Shown here piece after piece: positions 9,336 through 17,598 of a stretch of DNA of 45,362 nt. The notes under the pieces were generated by a model. The model did not search any database and was not told where the DNA came from. It worked only from the letters and a program-made list of their open reading frames with translations. The stretch covers positions 559,576 through 604,937 of the forward strand of contig NZ_JQSG02000006.1 of NCBI RefSeq assembly GCF_000754095.2, read 5' to 3'. Position numbers and translations under genes: made by a program. This DNA comes from Acidihalobacter prosperus (GTDB lineage: Bacteria > Pseudomonadota > Gammaproteobacteria > DSM-5130 > Acidihalobacteraceae). Numbering within the stretch: position 1 is the stretch's first letter; each line of letters begins with the position of its first letter.

Positions 9336-9967
9336 CGGGGGCCGCGCCGATCCATCTGCTCGGTTTCGGGTTGGTCAGCCTCGCGATGGTGCTGACCCCG
9401 GGGCCGAACATGATCTATCTGCTGTCGCGCACCCTCTGCCAGGGGCGCCGCGCGGGACTGGTGTCGTTGGCCGGCGTGGCCACCGGCTTCGTCTGCTACA
9501 TGCTGTGCGCCGCGCTCGGCATCACCGCACTGCTGCTGGTGGTGCCCTACGCCTACGATGCCCTGCGCGCGGCCGGCGCGGCCTACCTGCTGCTGTTGGC
9601 CTGGCAGGCGGTACGCCCCGGCGGGCGCTCGCCGTTCGAGTTGCGCGCCCTGCCGATCGCAAGCGGCCGTCGGCTGTATTTGTCAGCTCTATTGACGGCT
9701 CTGCTCAATCCCAAGGCCGCCGTGCTTTATCTCTCGTTGCTGCCGCAATTCATGACCCCGCATGGCGATGTATTCCTGCAGTCGATCGAACTCGGCACGA
9801 CGCAGATCCTGGTGAGTCTCACCGTCAACGGGCTGATCGTCATCGCCGCCGGCAGCGTCGCCGTCTTCCTGGCGCGTCGGCCCGCCTGGATGCTGATGCA
9901 GCGCTGGCTGATGGGGCTGGTGCTTCTGGGGCTTGCCGCGCGTCTGGCCTTCGACCGCCCGCGGTAA
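9332..9967 (+). CDS. LysE/RhtB family amino acid exporter
   Basis: A 211-residue inner membrane protein with about six hydrophobic segments and the family signature LTPGPNMIYLLSRTLCQGRRAGLVSLAGVATG near residues 22-53. A second conserved segment is LLNPKAAVLYLSLLPQF. RhtB-type proteins export amino acids such as homoserine, threonine or leucine, driven by proton motive force; the substrate cannot be told. The ATG at 9332 overlaps the spoVR stop in an ATGA, so it is probably co-translated with the sigma54 operon. An exporter is not a standard member of the prkA-yeaH-spoVR cluster. Confidence 0.88.
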   Translation: MTGAAPIHLLGFGLVSLAMVLTPGPNMIYLLSRTLCQGRRAGLVSLAGVATGFVCYMLCAALGITALLLVVPYAYDALRAAGAAYLLLLAWQAVRPGGRSPFELRALPIASGRRLYLSALLTALLNPKAAVLYLSLLPQFMTPHGDVFLQSIELGTTQILVSLTVNGLIVIAAGSVAVFLARRPAWMLMQRWLMGLVLLGLAARLAFDRPR

Positions 9968-9982
9968 AGCATCCCGGCACCC

Positions 9983-10011
9983 TTGATCCTGCCCGCAGGC
10001 GACGGAATATT
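9983..10011 (+). promoter_or_regulatory. Candidate sigma70-like promoter for cbpA
   Basis: TTGATC (9983-9988) and AATATT (10006-10011) are separated by exactly 17 bases in the 170-base gap before cbpA. I see no clear heat-shock (sigma32) element. Support is spacing and partial consensus only. Confidence 0.35.
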
Positions 10012-10137
10012 CCCCGGAGAAGGCGTGCCGAGGCGAATTCCCGTAGCGCAACTTGATCCCGGTCGTCACGCATTGCCTTGCGATCTTCCATACTTTCCCG
10101 GAACGCGCCGGCTGCGGCGAGGCGAGGGTGACGCACC

Positions 10138-11106
10138 ATGGAGTTCAAGGATTACTACCGGCTGCTGGACGTGGCGCGCGACGCGACGCAGGACGAGATC
10201 AAGCGCGCCTACCGCAAACTGGCGCGAAAATACCATCCGGACGTGAGCAAGGAGGCGGATGCCGAAGAGCGCTTCAAGGAGGTCAACGAGGCCTACGAAG
10301 TGCTCAAGGATCCCGAGAAACGCGCCGCCTACGACCAGCTGGGCGCCAACTGGAAGGCCGGGCAGGACTTCCGGCCGCCGCCGGACTGGAACCAGGGCTT
10401 CGAATACCACGACATGAATCCCGAGGACGCGGCGCAGTTCAGCGATTTCTTCGAGAGCCTGTTCGGCGGCGATTTTGCCGGCGGCCATGCCCGCCGTGCG
10501 CGCGGAGGCGCACATGGGGCGCACTTTCATGCCCGCGGCGAGGACGCGCACGCCCGCGTCGCCATCGCGCTGGAAGACGCCTACCGCGGCGCCACGCGCA
10601 GCCTCGCGCTCAAGCACACCGAACTCGGCGCCGACGGCCGCCCGCATCTGGTCGAGCGCACCCTGAACGTACGCATCCCCAAGGGCGTGCGCGAGGGTCA
10701 GATGATTCGCCTGAGCGGCCAGGGCGGGCCAGGCATCGGCGGCGGCGCTGCCGGCGACCTGTATCTCGAGGTCACCTTCGAGCCGCACGGCCTGTACCGC
10801 GTCGAGGGCCGCGACGTCTATCTTTCGCTGCCGGTCGCCCCCTGGGAGGCGGCGCTCGGCGCCAGCGTCGAGGCGCCGACGCCGGACGGGCGGGTGGATC
10901 TGAAGATTCCGCCGAACTCGGCGGGCGGGCGCCGGCTGCGTCTGCGCGGGCGCGGGATTCCAGGCGATCCGCCGGGCGATCTCTACGTGGTCCTGAGCAT
11001 CGCACTGCCGCCCGCCGACACCGAGGCCGCGCGCGAGGCCTATCGTACCTGCGCCCGCAGCATGCCCTTCGACCCCCGCGCCGATCTCACGGGAGGACGC
11101 CCATGA
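10138..11106 (+). CDS. cbpA: CbpA-type DnaJ co-chaperone
   Basis: A 322-residue class II Hsp40. The J domain (1-70) has HPD at 33-35, which stimulates DnaK ATPase. A Gly/Phe-like linker with FFESLFGGDFAGG follows, then His/Ala-rich sequence and two beta-sandwich substrate-binding domains (about 140-305, with IPKGVREGQMIRLSGQGGPG). There is no zinc finger, so it is CbpA rather than DnaJ. In E. coli CbpA is a DnaK co-chaperone that also binds curved DNA in the nucleoid. The next gene is its known inhibitor cbpM, which supports the assignment. The stop overlaps the cbpM start in ATGA. Confidence 0.94.
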   Translation: MEFKDYYRLLDVARDATQDEIKRAYRKLARKYHPDVSKEADAEERFKEVNEAYEVLKDPEKRAAYDQLGANWKAGQDFRPPPDWNQGFEYHDMNPEDAAQFSDFFESLFGGDFAGGHARRARGGAHGAHFHARGEDAHARVAIALEDAYRGATRSLALKHTELGADGRPHLVERTLNVRIPKGVREGQMIRLSGQGGPGIGGGAAGDLYLEVTFEPHGLYRVEGRDVYLSLPVAPWEAALGASVEAPTPDGRVDLKIPPNSAGGRRLRLRGRGIPGDPPGDLYVVLSIALPPADTEAAREAYRTCARSMPFDPRADLTGGRP

Positions 11107-11417
11107 GCCGAGACATACCGACGCCGCTCAGCGGCGATCTGCTGGCCGACGAGTTCGAGCTGACCCTGCAGGAGCTGTGCGCCGTCTGCCGGGTGCCGGT
11201 CGAGCGCATCGTGGAACTGGCGGAGGAGGGGGCGGTGGTGCCGCTGGGACGCGACGTCGGGAGCTGGCGTTTTCGGGCCGTCGCCGTCTACCGCGTGCGC
11301 AGCGCATTGCGCCTGCAGCGCGATCTCGGCGTGAATGCGGCCGGTGCCGCGCTGGCGCTGGAACTGCTCGACGAGATCGGGCGCCTGCGCGCACGGCTGG
11401 GTCCGGCCGCGGATTGA
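11103..11417 (+). CDS. cbpM: CbpM, modulator of CbpA
   Basis: A 104-residue MerR-like small protein, as expected for CbpM/DafA-type modulators. The N-terminal part (LADEFELTLQELCAVCRVPVERIVELAEEGAVVP) resembles a helix-turn-helix, followed by a C-terminal helix rich in Leu and Arg (ALALELLDEIGRLRARL). CbpM binds the J domain of CbpA and blocks its action on DnaK. Assignment rests on size, pattern and the overlapping position after cbpA, with GGAGG ahead of the start. Confidence 0.88.
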   Translation: MSRDIPTPLSGDLLADEFELTLQELCAVCRVPVERIVELAEEGAVVPLGRDVGSWRFRAVAVYRVRSALRLQRDLGVNAAGAALALELLDEIGRLRARLGPAAD

Positions 11418-11431
11418 GGTTACCGCTGGTG

Positions 11432-12388
11432 ATGCCCCCCGCCCTGCCTCCCGCCGCACGGCGCCATGCCTGGCGCAATGCGCTGCAGAGCATGCTGCTG
11501 CTGGCGTTCATCGCCGTCTTCCTGACCCTGCTGGGCTGGATGCTGTGGGGTCCGGCCGGCCTGGGTCTCCTGGTCGGCCTGTTCGTGCTGCCGTTCGTGT
11601 CGGGCATGTCGTCCGCGCAGGCCATGGCGCGCTTCGGCGCCGTGCCGATCCTGCCGGAACGCGCACCGGAGCTGTGGTCGATGCTCGACGAGCTGAGCGC
11701 GCGCGCCGGACTGCCGCGGCGTCCGGTCCTCTACTATCTGCCGAGTCCGGCCGCCAATGCCTTTACCGTCGGCGGCCGCGGCGCCGCCGCGGTGGCGCTG
11801 ACCGACGGCCTGCTCAGGCGGCTCGCGCCGCGCGAGCTGGCCGGGGTGTTGGCACACGAGATCGGACATATCCACAGCGGCGACCTGCGGGTGATGGCGA
11901 TCGCCGACCTGATGAGCCGGGCCATCGCCCTGTGCGCGCAGATCGGGGTCCTGCTGGCCCTGTTCAGCCTGCCGCTGATGCTGTTCGGCCACGTGGCGCT
12001 CAATCCCCTCGCCCTGGGTCTGCTCATCTTCGCGCCGTATCCGGCGGCGCTGGCTCAGCTCGCGCTGTCGCGCACGCGCGAATACGATGCGGACCGTTTC
12101 GCCGTCGGCCTGACCGGGGATCCCGAGGGTCTTGCCTCCGCGCTGGCCAAGCTGGACGAGGGGCGGCAGGGCTGGCTCGCGCGCATCCTGCTGCCCGGCT
12201 ATCGGCGCGAGCCCGCGCTGCTGCGCTCGCACCCGTCGAGCGCGCGGCGCATCGCACGTCTGGCCGAATACCGCCCGGTGCCCGCGCGTTCGACACCCTG
12301 GCGGCATGGCGAGGCCGGTTTCGCCGCCGGCGCAGGGCATGGTCGCGGCGCGATGTCGCCGCGTCGCTGGGGCGCGTTCCGATGGTGA
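11432..12388 (+). CDS. M48 family membrane zinc metalloprotease (HtpX-like)
   Basis: A 318-residue protein with two N-terminal membrane helices (about 18-60), an M48 catalytic domain with HEIGH at 142-146 and third ligand Glu217 in SRTREYDADRFA, and two more hydrophobic segments between them (about 165-210). This is the HtpX layout: an inner membrane protease with a cytoplasmic active site degrading damaged membrane proteins. Start 11432 follows a TGAGGT; a GTG three bases earlier is possible. It lies 14 bases after cbpM and before trxC, a context that supports proteostasis. The C-terminal tail after 290 is basic and low complexity. Confidence 0.88.
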   Translation: MPPALPPAARRHAWRNALQSMLLLAFIAVFLTLLGWMLWGPAGLGLLVGLFVLPFVSGMSSAQAMARFGAVPILPERAPELWSMLDELSARAGLPRRPVLYYLPSPAANAFTVGGRGAAAVALTDGLLRRLAPRELAGVLAHEIGHIHSGDLRVMAIADLMSRAIALCAQIGVLLALFSLPLMLFGHVALNPLALGLLIFAPYPAALAQLALSRTREYDADRFAVGLTGDPEGLASALAKLDEGRQGWLARILLPGYRREPALLRSHPSSARRIARLAEYRPVPARSTPWRHGEAGFAAGAGHGRGAMSPRRWGAFRW

Positions 12389-12422
12389 GCGTTTTTCGAC
12401 AACCCGACAGTGAGGTCGTCCC

Positions 12423-12863
12423 GTGAGTGATTCATTGCACATCGTGTGTCCGCATTGCGATGCGGTCAATCGCATCCCCGCCGCCCGCCTGGCCGACGGC
12501 CCCGGCTGCGGCAGCTGCCATCGCCCGCTGTTCACCGGCGAGCCGCTGCCGCTGACCGCCGAGCGTTTCCACAAGCACGTCGCGCGCAGCGACATTCCCC
12601 TGCTGGTCGATTTCTGGGCGCCATGGTGCGGCCCCTGCCGGATGATGGCGCCTTACTTCGCCGAGGCGGCGGCGCAGCTCGAACCGCACGTGCGCCTGGT
12701 CAAGGTCGACACCGAGGCGGAGCCGGCGCTGGGGGCGCAGTTCTCGATCCGCAGCATCCCCACGCTGGCGCTGTTCAAGGGCGGTCGCGAGGCGGCGCGT
12801 CAGGCGGGCGCCATGGGTACGGCCGACATCGTGCGCTGGGCAAGGGCCAACGGCGGCGCCTAG
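12423..12863 (+). CDS. trxC: Thioredoxin 2 (TrxC) with N-terminal zinc finger
   Basis: A 146-residue thioredoxin. An N-terminal extension carries two CxxC pairs (Cys9/Cys12 and Cys29/Cys32) that bind zinc in TrxC proteins. The thioredoxin fold follows with active site WCGPC at 68-72 and the cis-Pro segment SIPTLALF. It reduces protein disulfides in the cytoplasm using thioredoxin reductase and is linked to oxidative stress; the zinc finger can act as a redox switch. It is last of the cbpA-cbpM-M48 set. Its stop shares a CTAG with the stop of the convergent regulator gene. Confidence 0.95.
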   Translation: MSDSLHIVCPHCDAVNRIPAARLADGPGCGSCHRPLFTGEPLPLTAERFHKHVARSDIPLLVDFWAPWCGPCRMMAPYFAEAAAQLEPHVRLVKVDTEAEPALGAQFSIRSIPTLALFKGGREAARQAGAMGTADIVRWARANGGA

Positions 12864-13372
12864 CCGGGCTCCTGGTCGTCGCGCCGGCGGTTGTCCCAGA
12901 AGCGTTCGAGCGGGAATGCGCGGTCCTGCTTGACGGTGCGCGTGACCACGTAGGTGAAGTAGCGCTCCACGCCCATGCCGTCCTCCAGCCAGCCGTCGAT
13001 GAAGCGCTGGTAGGCGACGATATCGGCGGCCACGACCAGCAGCAGATAGTCGAAGCCGCCGGCGACCGCGTAGCAGGACAGCACCTCCGGGCGTTGCGCC
13101 ACCGCGCCTTCGAAGCGCGCGAAATCCTCCGCGCGATGGCGGGTGAGCGTGACCTCGACCAGGAAGTGGGCGACGTCGAGCAGTTCGTCGATCGCCACCT
13201 CGGCATGGTAGCCGCGCACCAGACCCTCGCGTTCGAGCCGGCGCAACCGCTCCCAGCAGGGGGTGGGCGAGAGGTGGATGGCCTCGGCCAGGCGCAGCTT
13301 GGACATCCGCCCGTCGCGCTGCAGCGCCGTCAGAATGGCGAGGTCGTAACGGTCCAGTCGCGCGCGCCTCAT
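12860..13372 (-). CDS. doeX: Lrp/AsnC family regulator of ectoine degradation (DoeX)
   Basis: A 170-residue Lrp/AsnC regulator. A winged helix-turn-helix (about 5-55, MSKLRLAEAIHLSPTPCWERLRRLEREG) is followed by a RAM ligand-binding domain (about 65-150). Start 13372 is chosen because the family N-terminus MRRARLDRYDLAIL begins there. It is 40 bases downstream of doeB on the same strand. In ectoine clusters the asnC/doeX product binds intermediates such as N-acetyl-diaminobutyrate or diaminobutyrate to control the genes, so the context gives the role. It ends tail to tail with trxC. Confidence 0.9.
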   Translation of the reverse strand: MRRARLDRYDLAILTALQRDGRMSKLRLAEAIHLSPTPCWERLRRLEREGLVRGYHAEVAIDELLDVAHFLVEVTLTRHRAEDFARFEGAVAQRPEVLSCYAVAGGFDYLLLVVAADIVAYQRFIDGWLEDGMGVERYFTYVVTRTVKQDRAFPLERFWDNRRRDDQEPG

Positions 13373-13412
13373 CGCGAACCGCCTCGTGTCCGTCTGCCGT
13401 GGCGGGCGGACC

Positions 13413-14417
13413 TCATGCGCCGTGTCCGCCGTCGCGGCCGACCACGGCCAGCGTGTCGCCGCGTGCCACGCCGCCGCGGGCCGCACGGCACACCAGCACG
13501 CCGTCGGCCGGTGCGTGCAGCGGCAGGGGGGGCGCCAGCGGCGTGTCGATGTCGTACAGCCGGGCGACGACCTGTCCCGCGGCGACCGGATCGCCGACCT
13601 CGATCAGCGGTTCGAGCAGGCCGCCGCGCAGCGCCATCACGTAGCCGTCTTCGGGCACCTCGAGAAAGCGCGTCGGCGCGGACGCCGGCGGGGCAGCGTC
13701 GAGCATGCCGAGGGCGGCGAGGCAGCGCAGCAGCCCGGCATGGGCCAGCGCCACGGTGGCGGGGGTGACGCCGCCGCCACCGCCCAGCTCGGTCGACAGG
13801 AAGGGCAGGCCCATGGACTCGACCGCGCTGTCCAGCTCGCCGGCGCTGTCCAGCTCGGTGAGCACCTGGGTGAAGGGGGCGGCGAAGGCCTCGGCCAGGG
13901 CGCGCGTCGCCGCGCGCTGCGCCGGATCGGCCAGTTCGTGGATGACCGCGCTGGGCGCAAAGCGCAGGGTGCTGCCCCCGGAATGGATGTCGATTACCGC
14001 ATCGGCCTGCGGCAGCAGCCGCGTGTGGACCCAGTGGGCGATGGCGGCCGTGGGGCCGCCGTCCGCGCGTCCGGGGAAGCTGCGGTTCATGTTGGCGCCG
14101 TCGAGCGGCGACAGCCGCCGGCCCGCCTGGAGCGCGGGATAGCAGAGCGCCGGCAGGGCGACGATGCGCCCGCGCAGCGAGGAGGCGTCCAGGCCCTGCA
14201 GCAGGCGCAGGATGCCGAGCGGGCCTTCGTACTCGTCGCCGTGGCTGGCGCCGGTGAGCACCAGGGTCGGCCCCGGTCCGCCCACGCAGGCGACGATCGG
14301 CGTCAGCAGACGCCCCCAGGCAGAGGCGTCGGTGGACAGGGGCAGATGCAGATTGCCGGCGCGCAGGCCGGGCGAGTCCAGGTTGATGTCGCAGTGCACG
14401 CGGCTGGTGTCGTCCAT
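13413..14417 (-). CDS. doeB: N-alpha-acetyl-L-2,4-diaminobutyrate deacetylase (DoeB/EutE)
   Basis: A 334-residue member of the AstE/AspA zinc carboxypeptidase-like family. Zinc ligands are His59 and Glu62 in GASHGDEYEG and His145 in DIHSGG. It removes the acetyl group from N-alpha-acetyl-diaminobutyrate, the product of ectoine hydrolase, giving diaminobutyrate and acetate in the cytoplasm. ATG 14417 is preceded by GGGAGGA, and the longer frame upstream has no such support. It is divergent from doeC across a 246-base control region and is followed by doeX. Confidence 0.92.
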   Translation of the reverse strand: MDDTSRVHCDINLDSPGLRAGNLHLPLSTDASAWGRLLTPIVACVGGPGPTLVLTGASHGDEYEGPLGILRLLQGLDASSLRGRIVALPALCYPALQAGRRLSPLDGANMNRSFPGRADGGPTAAIAHWVHTRLLPQADAVIDIHSGGSTLRFAPSAVIHELADPAQRAATRALAEAFAAPFTQVLTELDSAGELDSAVESMGLPFLSTELGGGGGVTPATVALAHAGLLRCLAALGMLDAAPPASAPTRFLEVPEDGYVMALRGGLLEPLIEVGDPVAAGQVVARLYDIDTPLAPPLPLHAPADGVLVCRAARGGVARGDTLAVVGRDGGHGA

Positions 14418-14455
14418 GAGTTCCTCCCGTAATGCTCCCAAGAAACCGCGATGCA

Positions 14456-14476
14456 GCCGGCGAGTCAAGCGCCGGC
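14456..14476. promoter_or_regulatory. Inverted repeat in the doeB-doeC divergent promoter region
   Basis: Perfect 7-base arms GCCGGCG (14456-14462) and CGCCGGC (14470-14476) around a 7-base spacer, 39 bases from the doeB start. It may be an operator for DoeX or another regulator. The sequence GCCGGCACC at its right end recurs at 19596 between eutC and doeA. Confidence 0.4.
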
Positions 14477-14663
14477 ACCCACCGGGGGGCGCACGCACTG
14501 CCGCGAAGCGGTCCGTTTCGAGGGCCGAGGACAGGCAAGACTCTCTGCGCAGCGGGGCCGTTTAAGGCCACGGTATCGCCCGGGGCGCGCCCATACTGTG
14601 ACCGTGGGCGCGGCGTGAGTCGTTGCCCGAACCCCCACGACCTCAGCAACGGAGGGCGACATC

Positions 14664-16139
14664 ATGGCCGAAGCCGCCATCAACCGCGAATTCGATACAC
14701 GCCTTGCCGATCCCGAACTCTGGAACGAGCGCGACTGGGTCGCGGGCGAATGGGTCGCCGAGGGCGGCCGCATCCCGGTCGTCGATCCCGCCACCGGCAA
14801 GACGCTGGGCCACGTGCCCGCGGCCGGCCCCGCAACGATGCGCCGCGCCATCGACGCGGCCGCCGCGGCGCTGCCTGCTTGGGCGGCGCTGACCCCGGAC
14901 GAGCGTGCCGAGCGTCTGCTGGCCTGGTACGAGGGCATGCGCGGCCACCGCGAGGATCTCGCGCGCATCATGACGCTGGAGGAGGGCAAACCGCTGGCCG
15001 AGGCGCGCGGCGAGATCGACTACGCCGCCAGCTTCGTCCGCTGGTTCGCAGATGAGGGACGCCGGGCCAGTGGCGAGACCATCCCCAGCCATCTGCCCGG
15101 GCGCCGCCTGAGCACCGTGCGCCGACCGGTGGGGGTCACCGCCGCGATCACGCCCTGGAACTTCCCCTCGGCGATGGTCACGCGCAAGGCCGCCGCCGCC
15201 CTCGCCGCGGGCTGCCCGATGATCGTGCGCCCAGCGAGCGAAACGCCGTTCTCGGCGCTGGCGCTGGCGCGTCTGGCCGAGCGCGCCGGGATTCCCGGCG
15301 GCGTGTTCCAGGTCGTCACCGGCGACGGGCGCACGCTCGCCGCCGAGCTGATGCGCGACGTGCGCGTGCGCGCGCTCAGCTTCACCGGCTCCACCGAGGT
15401 CGGCAAGGCGCTGATCCGCCAGTCGGCGGACACGGTCAAGCGCCTGACCCTCGAACTCGGCGGCAACGCGCCGTTCGTGGTGTTCGACGACGTCGATCTG
15501 GATGCCGCCGTCGCGGGCGCGCTCGCCGCTAAGTTCCAGACCTCCGGCGAGGACTGCCTGGCGGCCAACCGCATCCTGGTGCAGCGGCCGCTCTACGCAC
15601 GCTTCCTCGAACGCTTCGCCGCCGCCACGGCACGCCTGCGCGTCGGTCACGGCTTGGCCGAGGATACCGAGATCGGCCCGCTGATCGACGAACGCGCGGT
15701 GGCCAAGGCGGCGGCCCACGTGGCCGATGCGCGCCGGCTCGGCGCCCGCGTGCTGGCCGGCGGCGAGGCCCTCGGCGGCCATTTCTATGCGCCGACCGTG
15801 CTCGCCGACGTGACCCCTGAGATGGCCGTGTTCCGCGAGGAGACCTTCTCGCCGGTCGCCGCGGTGATGCCCTTCGACGACGAGGCCGAGGCGATCCGCC
15901 TCGCCAACGACACCGAATACGGCCTGGTCGCCTACTGCTATACGCGCGATCTCGCCCGCGCCGCCCGCGTCGGCGATGCGCTCGACTACGGCATGCTGGC
16001 GGTCAACTGCGTCAAGCTGACCGGCCCGCCGATCCCCTTCGGCGGCGTCAAGCAGTCCGGCCAGGGGCGCGAGGGCTCGCGCCACGGCCTCGACGAATAC
16101 AGCGAAATTCACTACACCTGCCTCGCCCTGCCGGCGTGA
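14664..16139 (+). CDS. doeC: Aldehyde dehydrogenase of ectoine degradation (DoeC)
   Basis: A 491-residue NAD(P)-dependent aldehyde dehydrogenase of the succinate-semialdehyde dehydrogenase type. Catalytic residues are Glu264 (LELGGNAP) and Cys298 (SGEDCLAANR); the cofactor motif is FTGSTEVGK. In ectoine breakdown DoeC oxidises aspartate semialdehyde, made by DoeD, to aspartate. The gene could also be a general succinate-semialdehyde enzyme, but its place directly before doeD and the order of the cluster argue for DoeC. GGAGG lies 12 bases before the ATG. It is first gene of the rightward unit, 22 bases before doeD. Confidence 0.93.
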   Translation: MAEAAINREFDTRLADPELWNERDWVAGEWVAEGGRIPVVDPATGKTLGHVPAAGPATMRRAIDAAAAALPAWAALTPDERAERLLAWYEGMRGHREDLARIMTLEEGKPLAEARGEIDYAASFVRWFADEGRRASGETIPSHLPGRRLSTVRRPVGVTAAITPWNFPSAMVTRKAAAALAAGCPMIVRPASETPFSALALARLAERAGIPGGVFQVVTGDGRTLAAELMRDVRVRALSFTGSTEVGKALIRQSADTVKRLTLELGGNAPFVVFDDVDLDAAVAGALAAKFQTSGEDCLAANRILVQRPLYARFLERFAAATARLRVGHGLAEDTEIGPLIDERAVAKAAAHVADARRLGARVLAGGEALGGHFYAPTVLADVTPEMAVFREETFSPVAAVMPFDDEAEAIRLANDTEYGLVAYCYTRDLARAARVGDALDYGMLAVNCVKLTGPPIPFGGVKQSGQGREGSRHGLDEYSEIHYTCLALPA

Positions 16140-16161
16140 GGCCAAGCCACGGGAGAATCGC

Positions 16162-17598
16162 ATGAGCCAGCAAGCCACCACCCCACGAGACAGCGCCGGC
16201 CTGGCCGAGCTGGAAGCCGCCGACCGCGCCTATGTGCTGCACCCGTCCACCCAGCTCAAGGCGCACGCCCAGGGCCTTTCGGGCGGCCCGCAGATCATCA
16301 CCGGCGGGCAGGGCGCGACCATCCGCGACGCCCACGGCAATGAATACCTCGACGGCTTCGCCGGGCTGTACTGCGTGAACATCGGCTACGGTCGCACCGA
16401 GGTGGCCGAGGCCATCGCACGGCAGGCACACGAGCTGGCCTACTACCACAGCTACGCCGGGTATTCGAACGAGCCGCTGATCGAGCTGTCCGAGCGCCTG
16501 ATCCGCATGGCGCCGGCGGGCATGAGCCGGGTGTACTACGGCCTTTCCGGCTCCGACGCCAACGAAACCCAGATCAAGCTGGTCTGGTACTACAACAACA
16601 TCCTCGGCCGCACCACCAAGAAGAAGATCATCTCGCGCCACCGCGCGTATCACGGTTCCGGCGTGATGACCGGCAGCCTGACCGGCCTGCCCGTGTTCCA
16701 TCAGGCCTTCGATCTGCCGATGCCGCAGATCCGGCATACGCTCACCCCGCATTACTATCGCCGCGAGGATGCCGGCATGAGCGAGCGGGAGTTCTCGCAG
16801 TACTGCGCCGACGAGCTGGAACGCATGATTCTGGAGGAAGGGCCGGACACGGTCGCCGCCTTCATCGGCGAACCGGTGCTCGGCACCGGCGGCATCATCC
16901 CGCCGCCCGAGGGCTACTGGGAGGCGATCCAGGCGGTGCTGCGCCGCTACGACATCCTGCTGATCGCCGACGAGGTGATCACCGGCTTCGGCCGCCTGGG
17001 CACGACCTTCGGCAGCGAGAAGTACGGCATCGAGCCCGACCTGATGACCCTGGCCAAGGGCCTGACCAGCGCCTACGCGCCGCTGTCCGCGGTGATGGTC
17101 GGCGAGCGCGTGTGGCGCGTGCTGGAAGAGGGCGCCGATCGCCTCGGCGCGTTGGGCCATGGCTGGACCTATTCCGGCCATCCGCTGGGTACCGCCGCCG
17201 CGCTGGCCAACCTCGACATCATCGAGCGCGAGGGGCTGGTCGAACGGGCGCGCACCACCGGCGACTATCTGCTGGCCGGCCTGCGCGAGGCGCTGGCCGA
17301 TTCGCCCATCGTCGGCGAGGTGCGCGGCGCGGGCATGCTGGCCGCGGTCGAGTTCGCCCGCGATCCGGCGGCGCGGCTGCCCTTCGCACCCAAGCACAAG
17401 GTCGGCGTGCGCATCTACGAGGCCTGCCGCGCGCGCGGCGTGCTCGCCCGCGCCATGCCGCACGGCGACATCCTCGGCTTCGCGCCGCCGCTGGTGCTCA
17501 CCCGCGCCGAGGCGGACCGCATCGCCGAAACCGCGCGCGAGGCGGTGGCCGCCGTGGCCGACGAGCTCGTGGGGCAGGGCGCGCTGAGTGGCGGCTGA
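16162..17598 (+). CDS. doeD: Diaminobutyrate aminotransferase (DoeD), class III
   Basis: A 478-residue PLP enzyme of the class III (omega) aminotransferases. The PLP lysine is Lys299 (TLAKGLTSAY), Asp270 of IADEVITGFGR contacts the pyridine nitrogen, and GLSGSDANETQIKL forms the phosphate site. In the ectoine route it takes the gamma amino group from 2,4-diaminobutyrate and yields aspartate semialdehyde. The sequence is also close to omega-amino acid:pyruvate transaminases, so identity relies on the cluster. The GTG start of eutB lies inside its last 11 bases. Confidence 0.92.
   Translation: MSQQATTPRDSAGLAELEAADRAYVLHPSTQLKAHAQGLSGGPQIITGGQGATIRDAHGNEYLDGFAGLYCVNIGYGRTEVAEAIARQAHELAYYHSYAGYSNEPLIELSERLIRMAPAGMSRVYYGLSGSDANETQIKLVWYYNNILGRTTKKKIISRHRAYHGSGVMTGSLTGLPVFHQAFDLPMPQIRHTLTPHYYRREDAGMSEREFSQYCADELERMILEEGPDTVAAFIGEPVLGTGGIIPPPEGYWEAIQAVLRRYDILLIADEVITGFGRLGTTFGSEKYGIEPDLMTLAKGLTSAYAPLSAVMVGERVWRVLEEGADRLGALGHGWTYSGHPLGTAAALANLDIIEREGLVERARTTGDYLLAGLREALADSPIVGEVRGAGMLAAVEFARDPAARLPFAPKHKVGVRIYEACRARGVLARAMPHGDILGFAPPLVLTRAEADRIAETAREAVAAVADELVGQGALSGG

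Noticed and set aside
10053-11102. Open frame continuous with cbpM overlapping cbpA
   Set aside because: It is an Arg-rich shadow of cbpA; only the part from 11103 looks like a protein.
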